Part shown: piece after piece, positions 9,738 to 19,770 of the stretch | Position numbering within the stretch: the first letter of the stretch is position 1 | Layout: every line of letters begins with the position of its first letter | Source: Notolepis coatsorum | Taxonomy: Eukaryota; Chordata; Actinopteri; Aulopiformes; Paralepididae | Direction: 5' to 3' | Assembly (NCBI GenBank): GCA_963971535.1 | Contig: OZ020588.1 | Location: forward strand, 120,853,505-120,917,504 | DNA: 64,000 bases | Made by a program: the position numbers and the translations under genes | Notes under the pieces: model-generated | Told to the model about the DNA's origin: nothing | Databases searched by the model: none | Seen by the model: only the letters and a program-made list of their open reading frames with translations

Positions 9738-10146
9738 ATGGATGCAATCATGGAGATGCTCCAGGCACAGAGGAGTGCGCAGGAGCGAATGGAAGGACAC
9801 CAGCAGCTTGTCAGCGCCGAGTTGGTTCGGCTGGGTGGGCTCGTCGCAGGAGACGGCGCATTCGGCGCTGCTCACGGCCCAGCAGGCGCAAGTCGAGGTG
9901 GCCGGGGTAAGAACGACGGTGGGAGAGGCGGCGTCGGGAGAAGCGGCGTTCAACGTCGAGAAGAGTCGGGGAGCTATTGGGCACCAGGAGCGGACCCAGG
10001 AGCCACGGCTATCCCCACCGGGCCACTACGCGGGATCACCGGAGGGATGCAGGGAGTTCATCACCCAATGTTCACTTGTGTTCCAGCTGCAGCCACGTTC
10101 ATTCCCCTCTTCCAGATCCCAGGTCGCATACATCATCACCCTCCTC
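9738..10146 (+). pseudogene. gag: Chromovirus Gag, N-terminal part
   Basis: The ATG at 9738 opens a frame beginning MDAIMEMLQAQRSAQERME, then LVSAELVRLGG. A frame change follows near 9850, after which the homologous reading is in another frame (SALLTAQQAQ... SPEGCREFITQCSLVFQLQP). The gag frame is then cut by a hAT insertion at 10147. It would form the capsid. It is broken twice and cannot be functional. Confidence 0.8.
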
Positions 10147-11026
10147 CAGGGTTTCCGTTAGAAAAAATTGTTACCGGTCTCAGGGTCCCAAATGAGAGAA
10201 ATTCCGGTCAGAGTTTATTGAGCTTAAAAACAATTGATAGGTAGGCTATATAAAGAATGACATCCTCAAGGCATGTAGATTTATAATATTTTAACTTAAA
10301 ACGAGGCTACTTTTGCGTATACAGTCATTATATTCCAAATAAAATAAGTCCAGAGACTCCGTGCTGCTGCCGACTTTAAATCAAATAGGTGTCTGTGGGC
10401 AGTCGCCCGACATTAATAAACAGCAGTCTGTTATGATCACATTTTTATGAGCTAACGAATTCCGTTATATTGGACATTTGTATTAATTATATCAAGCGAA
10501 GAACTGAGAAATTTGGCAGAGAGAGACGGCAACATTATCGTGGGTTTGCGTGATGAATATCCACCTCCCAACGACTTATTTGCGAGAGTATGCCGCTGCA
10601 GACCAGCAGATTCAGCTGTTTTCAGGCTCTATCTGGGGACCGCTCAACAGCGCCCCCCACCCAACAGCTGAATTGCCAATGGCTGAATTGGAGTACTGCA
10701 CTGTGCTGGTACAGATGGGTGGGTTATGGTGGATTCTGTGGCTCTGCAGCTGCATGCAGTCGCAAATCTAGCAGCAAGCTCCCGCTGACACAGCAGTGTC
10801 ATTATTATACCTGCTTGGTGAAGCAACGATGAAACAAATTTAATGATTGTTTCGTTCATCGCCTAGGCTATTTAATTTTAGCCTATTTTAATACAATTCA
10901 AATAATCAAATTGTGCTTAGAGGGAATTATTTTCACCGGACATTAAGACCGGAGAGATTAAATATGTCGGACTTTAACAGATTTTGCCGGTCAAATACCG
11001 GTAATTACCAGCTAACGGAAACGCTG
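10147..11026. mobile_element. Non-autonomous hAT element inserted in chromovirus gag
   Basis: Inverted ends: CAGGGTTTCCGTTAG on the left and CAGCGTTTCCGTTAG on the right read in reverse. Target duplication: CCCTCCTC (10139-10146) and CCCTACTC (11027-11034), with one mismatch. Subterminal ACCGG motifs occur at both sides. No transposase frame is present in the 880 bp. The gag frame continues sensibly across the site once one duplication copy is removed. Confidence 0.85.
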
Positions 11027-11034
11027 CCCTACTC

Positions 11035-11823
11035 ACCGGTCGAGCACTCTCCTGGGCTACGGCCGAATGGGATAGCGGGGCGTCAATCTGCAACAGTGTG
11101 GACGCCTTTACCGGGGAGTTGAGAAGAGTCTTCGATACTTCCCGAGTATTCTCGATCTTCGAGGCCGGTGTGCGGCTTCTCGCCTGCCGGCAGGGCCTCC
11201 GCACTGTCTCAGATTACGCCATTGATTTCTGGATCGTGGCTCGGGAGGCAGCTTGGCTGGAAATTCCCTGTGTTGTCTTGTTTGTCCAGGGGCTCTCCGC
11301 ACGGATGATGGACGAGCTCGCCGTGCGTGAGATCCCGGAGCAGCTGGAAGTGCTCATCAACACGGCCATTCGGATGGACAACCGAACAACCGACATCGGG
11401 AGAGAGAGAGGGAGCGTGAAGCTACTACCCAGGTACGTGTCCCTTCTCCTCCCGGTGTTGATAACTTCCTGCATTACACGAGTGGTCCACTGGGTGATGA
11501 ATCCATGCAGCTTGGGGCGCTGTCGCTCTCGGACGACGAGCGGCGGCGTTTCATTGAGGAGCGACGCTGTTTCCGGAGCGGCCGCACCAGTCATCGATTC
11601 GGCAGCTGTCGGGACCAGGCCGGCTCGACTCTGCGCCAGTCGGGAAAGGGAGGTGCTCCGCCGGGTCCCGAGAAAGCGCCAGCAGGTGGGCTCACCTCAG
11701 CACTACCCACGGACACACGTACATTTTTGGAGGTGGCGGTTAACTGTGGGGGTGACGTTAGGGGAACTAAGGCTCTCATTGACTCAGGGGCGGCGGGCAA
11801 TTTTATACACTTGGGGTTGGTGA
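11035..11823 (+). pseudogene. gag: Chromovirus Gag, C-terminal part
   Basis: The gag frame resumes right after the hAT target duplication with TGRALSWATAEWDSGASI and runs through AVREIPEQLEVLINTAIRMD, typical of sushi-type capsid. After about 11450 the homologous frame shifts, and the remainder of this open frame to 11823 is out-of-frame protease DNA. Confidence 0.8.
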
Positions 11824-12212
11824 GGGAATGGGGAATCCTGGTCGAGGAGTTAGGGGTTCCTATCCCCATCTACGCCCTGGACGGTCAGCCCCTGGGCAGT
11901 GGGAGCGTCACTCAACGCACTGTTCCTGTACACATCCGGGTGGCGGTTGGGGGGTGGGAGTGGGTTCAATTATTTGTTATTGTCTCCCCCTATTCTGTTG
12001 TGGTGTTGGGTCATCCCTGGTTGGCTTCTTGCAGACGTCATATTAATTGGGGCACGGGCGAACTTTCAACGGAGGTCGACGTGAAGTCGGTCTTCGGCGA
12101 GAGTTTGTCCATTCCCTTTCCCCCCCCCCCTCTTCTCTTTTGTCTCCTTCTTCTCTCTCCAGGATGGTGGGGAGCGTCGCAGATTCTGTTCTACCCTCTA
12201 ATCCCGATTTGA
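11505..12212 (+). pseudogene. pro: Chromovirus nucleocapsid remnant and protease
   Basis: A 235-residue frame. Residues 22-35 (CFRSGRTSHRFGSC) are a zinc knuckle whose second cysteine is replaced by serine. The aspartic protease motif DSGAAGNF starts at D93, and the flap-downstream motif VVVLGHPWL follows near residue 172. The protease part looks intact. The frame runs on into a pyrimidine tract at about 12108-12160 and ends in another frame before RT. Confidence 0.8.
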
Positions 12213-12946
12213 TAGGGGTTCCTGAGATCTATTGGGACCTTGCCGACGTTTTTAGCAAAATGCGTGCTAAAGCACTACCACCTCATAGATCATACAACTG
12301 TCCCATTAATCTCCTACCCGGTACCTCCCCGCCCCGCGGGCGTATGTTCTCTCTCTCACGCCCGGAGACCTTGGCCATGAACACCTACATTGAGGAGGCA
12401 TTGCTTGCGGGGCACATACGTCCTTCCACATCCCCTGCCGGCGCTGGCTTCTTTTTTGTTGGTAAAAAGGATGGAGGTCAGCGTCCGTGCATTGATTATA
12501 GGGGATTGAATGACGTTTCCATCAAGAACCGATATCCTTTACCTCTCATGGACACTGCCTTTGAGTGCTTACAGGGTCTTACAGGGCGCAGGTCTTTTCT
12601 AAACTTGACTTACGTAATGCATACAATCTGGTCAGGATTAGAGAAGGAGACGAGTGGAAGACTGCATTTAATACGCCTAATGGTCACTGAGTATTTGGTC
12701 ATGCCCTTTGGTTTGGCTAATGCTCCGGCAGTCTTCCAAGCCCTGGTTAATGACGTGCTGCGAGATTTGATTGGGGTGTCTGTGTTTGTTTACCTAGATG
12801 ATATCCTAATTTTTTCTCGCGATATGGTGCAACACCAAGTGCACGTTCGAGAGGTGCTAGACCAGGGGTCGCCAATTAGATTTGCCCACGGGCCAGATTT
12901 TCCCCAAGCCGTTGCTTCGCGGGCCAGGATCAAAAACAATGGCTAA
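12047..12946 (+). pseudogene. pol: Chromovirus reverse transcriptase, N-terminal half
   Basis: Homology begins near 12160 (VPEIYWDLADVFSK) and includes FFFVGKKDGGQRPCIDYRGLN, then MPFGLANAPAVFQ and the active-site box YLDD, followed by ILIFS. Between about 12597 and 12690 the expected catalytic-aspartate segment is garbled ([20 protein letters not shown]), consistent with compensating frameshifts. The frame is cut at 12862 by a hAT element; residues beyond it are foreign. Confidence 0.85.
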
Positions 12947-13993
12947 TTTAATATACTGATATTGAAAAAAGACAAACGTTTTTCTCTGGTCTGCATCCCC
13001 CCAACAACCGTGTGCACTGCGCCGCACTGCACTGCACCCACTCTGCAATCCGCCAAACAAAGTTCTCACTCATCCATTCATTCATGAACAGCTCTCAGCT
13101 GGTGCAGATCAGCTTAACAATTGTGTGTATTGCGCCGTACTGTATTGTACCCATTCTGCAATCTGTTAAATAAAGTTTTCATTCATTCATTCATGAACAG
13201 CTCTCAGCTGTTGCAGATCAGCTTAACAATTGTGTGTATTGCGCCGTACTGTATTGTACCCATTCTGCAATCTGTTAAATAAAGTTTTCATTCATTCATT
13301 CATGAACAGCAGATCAGCTGTTGCAGATCACCGCGGCGGGTGATGAACAGATCAGAAGACAGAATGCATGAAAACACGACTCACCATACCTTGTTTGTTG
13401 TTCAGTCCTCCAAAATCCCTGCTAATGTTTGAAACATGTCACATATCCACTCGCCGCCCTCCAATTCCAGATTGGCGTTGAATGCAGCTACTTTATCTGC
13501 CAACTTGAACACAGTTGTAATAACAACCATTTCCTCGTTGTTGTTGTCGCCACATATTATGCAGAGAGGACGTCGGCTCGGCACGCAATAATCACCGACC
13601 TGTTGCAATAAACCCGTATTTTAAGTATGGCTCCTGTTTATTAAAAGAAGCGTTATATTTCCCTGTTGCATTTCCCTATCCAAAGATGTTTGTTTTGTTT
13701 TTTAACACATTTTGTTACTCGCTCCATCTCGAACGCGGAAGTGAAAGTTCGTTAGGGACTATTCCATTGGTTCTCCCAGTCCATGTGACCATTTCTAGCA
13801 TTTCAATTGGCTATAGTGCTATTGATGACTACCGGTAGATAGATACAGCTTCACAATAAAAGACACCCTGGCGTCCCGAGTGAATATTTCCTGCGCGTAA
13901 AATAAATATCATATTCTCAAAATAATCTGACGGGCCAGAAATGATTGCTGGCGGGCCAATGTCGGCCCGCGGGCCGCCTATTGCCGATCCCTG
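12863..13993. mobile_element. Non-autonomous hAT element inserted in chromovirus RT
   Basis: Inverted ends: CAGGGGTCGCCAA on the left and CAGGGATCGGCAA on the right read in reverse. A perfect 8-bp target duplication TGCTAGAC lies at 12855-12862 and 13994-14001. GGGCCAG/CGGGCC motifs recur next to both ends. The interior carries a 109-bp tandem array at 12990-13335 and a short unassigned segment. No transposase frame is visible. The CAGGGGTCGGCAAC-type terminus is shared with the element starting at 63827. Confidence 0.9.
12990..13335 (+). repeat. 109-bp tandem array of the dispersed tail-like repeat (copies B)
   Basis: About three units with period 109: a diverged one from about 12990, then units at 13113 and 13222. 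Each ends TAAATAAAGTTTTCATTC plus a short CATT run. The unit is homologous to the repeat at 4655-4740 and to the inverted copy near 48.7 kb. Confidence 0.8.
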
Positions 13994-14001
13994 TGCTAGA
14001 C

Positions 14002-14439
14002 CATCTCCTCAAGCATCAACTATTCGTTAAGGCTATGAAGTGTGTGTTTCACACTGATACCGTTTCCTTCCTGGGCTTTGTGTTGACGAAGGGTGATCTT
14101 CGCATGGATCCAGCCAAGGTGAGTGCAGTCTTGGACTGGCCACGGCCTTCGTCGCTCAAGGGGTTACAACGGTTTTTGGGCTTTGCACATTTTTACAGGC
14201 GCTTTATTCGCAACTTTAGCGCCTTAGCCAATCCGTTAACAGCTCTCACTAAGGCCTCTCTCCCTGGCTTTGGATGGTCGCCTAGGGCGGAGTCGGCCTT
14301 CTGCGATCTCAAACGTCAGTTTACTTCCGCTCCTGTATTGATCCGCCACCATGCAGAGGTTCCGTTCATTGTGGAGGTGGATGCTTCTGACATCGCGGTG
14401 GGGGGGGGGGGGGGGGGGTGCTCTCTCAGAGATGCTTAA
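14002..14439 (+). pseudogene. pol: Chromovirus RT thumb and start of RNase H
   Basis: After the hAT target duplication the frame resumes with LLKHQLFVKAMKCVFH, VSFLGFVLT, LQRFLGFAHFYRRFI and the RNase H start [14 protein letters not shown] 19-base G run (14400-14418) then changes the frame. Upstream residues in the same open frame belong to the hAT element. Confidence 0.85.
14400..14418 (+). repeat. 19-base G run inside RNase H
   Basis: A homopolymer at the codons right after the first RNase H aspartate (VDASDIAVG). It disrupts the frame and may also be subject to length error in sequencing. Confidence 0.85.
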
Positions 14440-15014
14440 AGGATGGGAAAGTGCACCCGTGTGCTTTTTTTTCTTGCCGTCTGTCGCCAGCCGAGCGTAA
14501 CTACGACGTGGGTAATCGGGAGTTGTTGGCTATCAAGTTGGCACTAGATGAATGGAGACATTGGTTAGAGGGGGCGGCACATCCTTTCATTGTTTGGACC
14601 GATCATAAGAACTTGGCTTACATCCAAGGGGCTAAATGCCTTAACGTTCGCCAGGCCAGGTGGGCGTTATTCTTCACACGATTTCGATTTACCATCTCCT
14701 ATAGGCCCGGTTCCAAGAACATCAAACCTGACGCGTTATCGCGCCAGTTTGATCTTCCTGGTCGGGAGGAGCAGCCCGATCCCATTATTCCAGCGGCCTT
14801 GATTTTGGCACCCGTGTCTTGGGGCATAGATAAGGTGGTAAGGTCGGCGCTGACACGGGGCGTTCGTATGTGCCCAAGGCGGCACGCTCACGCTTGCTGC
14901 AGTGGGCACATGCCTCATCCCTCACCAGCCACCCTGGGGCCACCAGGACCCTGGAATTTATCCGTAGGAGGTTCTGGTGGTCGACAGTGGAGGGGGATAC
15001 GCGTTCCTTTGTAG
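14418..15014 (+). pseudogene. pol: Chromovirus RNase H, with frameshifted tail
   Basis: Contains the RNase H signatures [34 protein letters not shown] and IKPDALSR. After about 14868 the reading moves to another frame for integrase, so the last roughly 48 residues of this open frame are not real protein. Confidence 0.85.
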
Positions 15015-15673
15015 CGGCCTGTCCGGTGTGCGCGCGCAGTAAGACCTCTCACCGTGCACTGGCAGGTCTCCTCCGGCCGCTTCCTATTCCTAAACGGCCC
15101 TGGTCGCACATATCCCTGGACTTTATTTCTGGCCTCCCCCTTTCGGACGGGTTCACCGCCATTTTGGTGGTGGTGGACCGGTTCTCTAAGGCGGCTCACT
15201 TTATTCCCCTCCCCAAGCTTCCCTCGGCCAGAGAGACGGCTGATCTGGTGATACAGCATGTCTTTCGGGTCCACGAGCTTCCAGTGGATATCGTGTCGGA
15301 CTGGGGTCCTCAGTTCGCCTCCAGGTTCTGGAAGGCGTTTGCCGCCGGTCTCTGCGCCTCCGTCAGCCTTTCGTCTGGGTTCCATCCGCAGTCGAACGGG
15401 CAGACGGAGCGCGTCAACCAGAACCTGGAGGGGGTCTTGAGGTGTTACGTTGCCGGTTGCCCGGCAACGTGGAGTAGGAGGTTGGCCTGGGCTGAGTATG
15501 CGCATAATACCCTCCTCTCCTCCTCTACCGGTATGTCTCCCTTTCAGTGTCAATATGGTTTTCAACCTCCTCTTTTTCCCGAGCAGGAGCAGGAGGCGGA
15601 GGTGCCCTCGGCCCAGGCACATGTGCAGGACGTGGAAGCGGGTCCGGACGGCGCTGCAGAAGGTTTCGGTTAG
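14870..15673 (+). pseudogene. pol: Chromovirus integrase
   Basis: A 267-residue frame. The zinc-binding residues are H14, H21, C51 and C54. The catalytic triad is D84, D144 and E180, with 35 residues between the last two. The usual DRGPQF is DWGPQF here. The GPY/F region and chromodomain follow in the next frame after about 15660. It would splice the element DNA into the host. Confidence 0.9.
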
Positions 15674-16142
15674 AACCCAGGCTAACCACAAGCGTCGTCC
15701 GGCTCCGGTTTACCATCCTGGGCAGTGGGTTTGGCTTTCCACCCGGGATCTCCCTCTCCGGGTGGAATCCAGGAAGCTGGCTCCTCGCTTTATAGGCCCC
15801 TTTAAAGTGGTGCGTCGGGTGAATCCTGTGGCTTACAGGCTACGGCTTCCGAGCTCGATGAGGGTTCATCCGACGTTTCATGTGTCCCTGTTGAAGCCAT
15901 TCCTCTCATCGCCCTTGGCCCCGCCACTGCCTACGATTCCTCCGCCTCGGTTTATTGGTGGTCAGCCCATTTACACAATGCGGAGGATACTGGGTTGTAG
16001 GCAGAGGGGTAGGGGGTTTCAGTTATTGGTGGATTGGGAGGGGTACGGGATAGAAGAGCGTTCTTGGGTGCCTCAAAGGGACATTATAGATCCCAGCCTG
16101 ATCGTTGATTTCCGGCGGCTGAATCCCGAGGCCCCCAGGTGA
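15450..16142 (+). pseudogene. pol: Chromovirus integrase C-terminus with chromodomain
   Basis: Real homology starts near 15655 in this frame. The GPY/F-type module reads [21 protein letters not shown], followed by [13 protein letters not shown]. It ends with a chromodomain from about 15963: the start IYTMRRIL, then [20 protein letters not shown], and [12 protein letters not shown]. The stop is at 16140-16142. A C-terminal chromodomain defines chromoviruses and is thought to read histone marks. Confidence 0.9.
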
Positions 16143-16161
16143 ACATCTGGTGCCGTTCGTC

Positions 16162-16173
16162 GGGGGAGGGTAC
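16162..16173 (+). other. Polypurine tract of chromovirus
   Basis: CGGGGGAGGGTAC lies directly upstream of the 3' LTR start at 16174. Confidence 0.75.
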
Positions 16174-16592
16174 TGTTACGTTCTGGTTGCTGACTGCTGT
16201 CTGGAACCACCCACCATTCTGTCATCTGTCACTTGGCTACTGTCACCTGTCTCCCCTGTCACTTAGTGCTGTCACTTAGAGTATGGTTCCTGATTGGCTG
16301 TCACGGGGGTGTGTGTGGAATGTTAGAATGTGGTGTCTATTTAACCTTCCTATCTTCTGCTTGATATCCGTCAGGTCTTCATTATAGCGTTCGGAGATAA
16401 CGCGGGCGGTTCCGGTTATGGACCACCACTAAGCTCCATTAACTTATCCCCTCTTCTTCCTGCCACTCGGCATTGTATCCTAGTAGTACTCTTTGTGTTC
16501 TTTACTATTAAAACTAACCTGCTTAAGAGTACACCCTCTCCGTCTCTGTGATTGCATACCACAATTGGAACTCACCTACCTCCATCCTGACA
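16174..16592 (+). repeat. 3' LTR of chromovirus
   Basis: 419 bp. About six substitutions relative to 9296-9714. It keeps the TATA-like box and the 11-nt self-primer. Confidence 0.95.
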
Positions 16593-16598
16593 ATTTTA

Positions 16599-17570
16599 TA
16601 CAAATATACAGCCACCTTGGCTGCCAAGAAACCAAGAATTCACTCTGCAGAAAGTCTGCATGATAAAGAGTAAAATAGCGCACAGCCAACAGGTACCACA
16701 AGTACACATCATCACTTTAAGTGGTGTGGTAGTTTCCCAAGCAAATTGTATACATGTACAAGAGAGGTCGTCCGCCAGGCAGCGTTGGTGAACATGGTAA
16801 CGCATTGCAACATACATTCTAGTCCACAAAGGTCTCCACCTTTTGCCTGCAGAGGCGGCGGGGAGGGGATATAAATTTGGATTAGCACATAGTGACAACA
16901 TAGTGCCGAAACTCACTGACAATAGACTATAGAAATGGCTTGTTGACCATATCCACTCAACACAATGGAATGGCCGGTGACACCCAACCCCGATATTTAC
17001 AGAAGACTTTTGGCTGGTTGAAACAATGGGGTGACACCAGACCCTTAAGCCTTATCGTGATTCACTTCCCCCCAACTGCCAATTGCCAACGGCAGCTGTT
17101 AAATTACAGTTGAGTAAGACGTTGCCTCCAGCAAAAACATACCTTACAAGGACCTTCCGGTATATGCCTACTCAAAAAGGCAGTTACCTACAGTCAGCCA
17201 ATCAAAAGTGTGGGGAGGCTAAAAATGCCCACAAACACTGGTTCTCCAATTGGAAGCTCTCTCGCTCATAGAAAGGTCCGCCCTTCATGACGTAAAGTCT
17301 GGCGTATTCTAGGGAGGAGTTTAGTCTTTAAAGGAAGCGGTTCAAAGCGAGAGAGAAACACAGAACACAAAACAACACGGAGCAACACACTCTACACATT
17401 CCCCCTACTGGACGAAAGAGGACGGCGACGCATTGAGACGGACACCATCGAAACAACGAGACGGAGCCGAGCGAGATGCTTTTTAGTTTAAAGTGAATTT
17501 TTAGTCTGATTTCTACTGATCCCTCGGCATAGAGAGTGCAACCAGGAGAAATCATTGCATTGTTCTTTCA
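16599..17570 (+). promoter_or_regulatory. Unassigned region with promoter-like motifs
   Basis: About 1 kb without a coding frame. Between 17245 and 17335 it has an inverted-CCAAT palindrome (CTCCAATTGG), a CRE-like TGACGTAA near 17288 and a TTTAAA near 17328. Purine-rich sequence resembling a 5' leader follows. It could be a genuine promoter or part of an unrecognised LTR. The motifs are short and could be chance. Confidence 0.25.
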
Positions 17571-18400
17571 AATCAAATCAAATCAAATCAAATTTATTTA
17601 TAGGGCCCGACAACACACGTTAATGTCCCCATGGGCCGTACAGGTCTTCTTTAAACAAGTCAAGAAGACAACATAACAATAAGTCAAGAACAGAACAAGA
17701 ACACCATAAGGTCCAACATTTTTTTAGATGAATGCAAATAAATGAAAGAATGCAAGCACTCCCAGACATACCCCACGCGAAGGTAAGGAAAAACTCACTA
17801 AAACCTAACAATAGGGAAAAAAGCTCCACAGGCAGTGTGGAGGAGAGAAACCTTAGAAGGGCCATTCAAGGGGGGATCTCCCTTCTTAGATGTTGGTGAT
17901 AGTAGTGTTGCAGACGGACAGTTGGTAAGCATGCACTCATGTGTGTGGTGAAACACAGATGAGTGCATGCAATAGCAACTGTACATTTTGAAAAATTAAA
18001 GATAGAGCTAATAGCGATAGCAACTGAACATTTTGAAAGATTAAAGATAGAGTTGATAGCGGATCTATTTGAGGCACAGGGGCGGCGCAAAGAGGGTCAC
18101 GTCCTCCCCGTCTTAGTCACGGGACATTCAACACTCCGGTCGTTGCTCAGGGACAGCCGGAGACAGGGAGATAGGGGTGGCGCAGAGAGGGTCGCGAACT
18201 CCCCGACATCATCGCGGGACCTCCGGAGACAGGGGGGCACGCAGAGGGGGTCGCAATCTCCCGGCCTTCGTCACGGGACGTCCAACACTCCGGTCAACAC
18301 TCCAGGACAGCAAGTCATAGGAAGACAGGGAGACGGGACAGGCGTTAGACAGCTCATGAGATTGTAGTAGGCGGACATAGCAATAGATACAAGTGGTAGG
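17571..18400 (-). repeat. Dispersed teleost-type repeat with AATCA run
   Basis: Begins with AATCAAATC repeats and AAATTTATTTATAGGGC, then a stretch with GGTAAGGAAAAACTCACTAAAA and GAGAGAAACCTTAGAAGGG, phrases that I recognise as common in fish interspersed repeats. A local duplication (ATTTTGAAA..TTAAAGATAGAG) lies at 17985-18050, and GGGACATTCAACACTCCGGT-like units at 18110-18300. The class is uncertain. Confidence 0.5.
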
Positions 18401-18654
18401 CATATATGTGAATGGAGTAGATATATGAAGTAAGCGTATTATGTGAATAGAATAGAAGTACTTAACCCAGCAATGAAACCGCGTTGACTGTTAATCTGTT
18501 AACAGTCTGTTAATCAGTTGACAGGACCACGGACAGACGGCGGTGAATAACTGATCCAAGGCCTCGGAGGTGCATGTAGAGCAGTCACTACAATCTTGGC
18601 CAAGACCCCGAGGCATCCATCACCTTTAGTCAGCGCCAGGAGACGGGTACTCAG

Positions 18655-18700
18655 AGAGAAGGGGGAGGGAGGGGGGGGGGAGGGAGGGGGGGGGGGGGAA
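18655..18700 (+). repeat. G-rich tract with quadruplex potential
   Basis: Long G blocks separated by single A residues, directly before a minisatellite. Confidence 0.8.
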
Positions 18701-18742
18701 GAGTTAGAGAGTTCCCATGTTTGTGGTGCTGCAAAGGAGCAG

Positions 18743-19015
18743 ACATGTAGTACCCTGTAGTGCCATGTAGTACCATGTAGTACCCCGTAGTGCCATGTAG
18801 TACCCTATAGTACCCCGTAGTGCCATGTAGTACCCCGTAGTATCCTGTAGTACCCTGTAGTGCCATGTAGTACCCTGTGGTGCCTTGTGGTACCATGTAG
18901 TACCCCGTAGTGCCATGTAGTTCCATGTAGTGCCATGTAGAGCTATGTAAGCCATGTAGTACCCTGTAGTGCCATGCAGTACCATGTAGTACTCTGTGGT
19001 ACCATGTAGTACCCT
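18743..19015. repeat. Minisatellite based on a 10/20-bp unit
   Basis: Tandem copies alternating GTAGTACCCT/C and GTAGTGCCAT, about 270 bp. It stays open in more than one frame on the minus strand because the repeat lacks stops. It is not a gene. Confidence 0.9.
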
Positions 19016-19544
19016 GTCATTAGTGCAAATCTTTTGTTTGTAATTGACTTTGGGATCTCATTAAAACCGGATTCTTACCTTAAATCTTCTCGCTGACTCG
19101 TTCTTCAAACCGCCGTCTTTTTGCTGAGTGCCTTGTAAACCAGTTCCTGGTTTTTTAAAGTACAATAGGGCTTTTAAGGAATAAGACACAACGCAGAGAT
19201 TAGAAGATTAGATTCTGATTATTCAGAATAGAATAGCCCCGTTGGTGACATCAGTGGTCATTCATGTTATTGTGTTGTCTTTCTTGCTGACAAAGCAGAG
19301 ACAAAAGCTGCTCAATACATTGAGATGGGTCTTAATGGGATTTTAAGTGACTGTCATTATGTATGTAGTTGACTTCTGGATGTTATGCAAATCTAGTCCC
19401 AGAGGGTTCAAAGAAAATTGAAATCATTATTATACAGCCATGCAATTTCAACGATTATTTTCCTGTCCAATTTTACTGATGAAGTCAATGGAGAAATTGT
19501 CACTATAAGGCATATAGTCTGAAAATCAAATACCTATATTTAAT
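19016..19544. other. Unassigned noncoding spacer
   Basis: No coding frame or recognisable repeat beyond short AT-rich stretches. Confidence 0.55.
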
Positions 19545-19559
19545 TTGCATTTACACAAC

Positions 19560-19770
19560 AAAAATGGTAAATGGCTGCATTTATATAACTTAGCGCTTTT
19601 ATCCAAAGCGCTTTACAATTTGTTCCTCACATTTACCCATGTAAAATGTGGTAACCTCCGGATTACCAGACGACTGCTGTTCCTCCTGAGCCACTGTCGC
19701 CCCACTACACTATCCAAACACTATACAAAACACTGTAACACAGAGGCACACAAAAACAGAGCTCCCTAAC
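19560..19770 (+). repeat. Common teleost dispersed repeat (GGTAAATGG type)
   Basis: Contains AAATGGTAAATGGCTGCATT and GCGCTTTTATCCAAAGCGC followed by CATTTACCC and GAGCCACTGTCGCCCC. I recognise the phrases as a frequent fish repeat. A related, longer copy is at 35305-35522. Confidence 0.6.

Larger units (their letters stand above)
9296..16592 (+). mobile_element. Tf1/sushi-type chromovirus (Ty3/gypsy), plus strand
   Basis: The 419-bp LTRs at 9296-9714 and 16174-16592 differ at about six positions. They are flanked by ATTTTA at 9290-9295 and 16593-16598. The order is gag, protease, RT, RNase H, integrase and C-terminal chromodomain, followed by a purine tract. A self-complementary primer site replaces a tRNA site, as in the Tf1/sushi group. 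Coding capacity is lost: a hAT element sits in gag (10147-11026), another in RT (12863-13993), and there are several frameshifts, one at a 19-base G run. Chromodomains of this group direct integration to particular chromatin. Confidence 0.95.

Noticed and set aside
14915..15691. 258-codon minus-strand frame
   Set aside because: It is antisense to chromovirus integrase, which has clear catalytic motifs on the plus strand.
18651..18985. Minus-strand tyrosine/glycine-rich frames (HGTTGYYM repeats)
   Set aside because: They translate the 10/20-bp minisatellite and poly-G tract.
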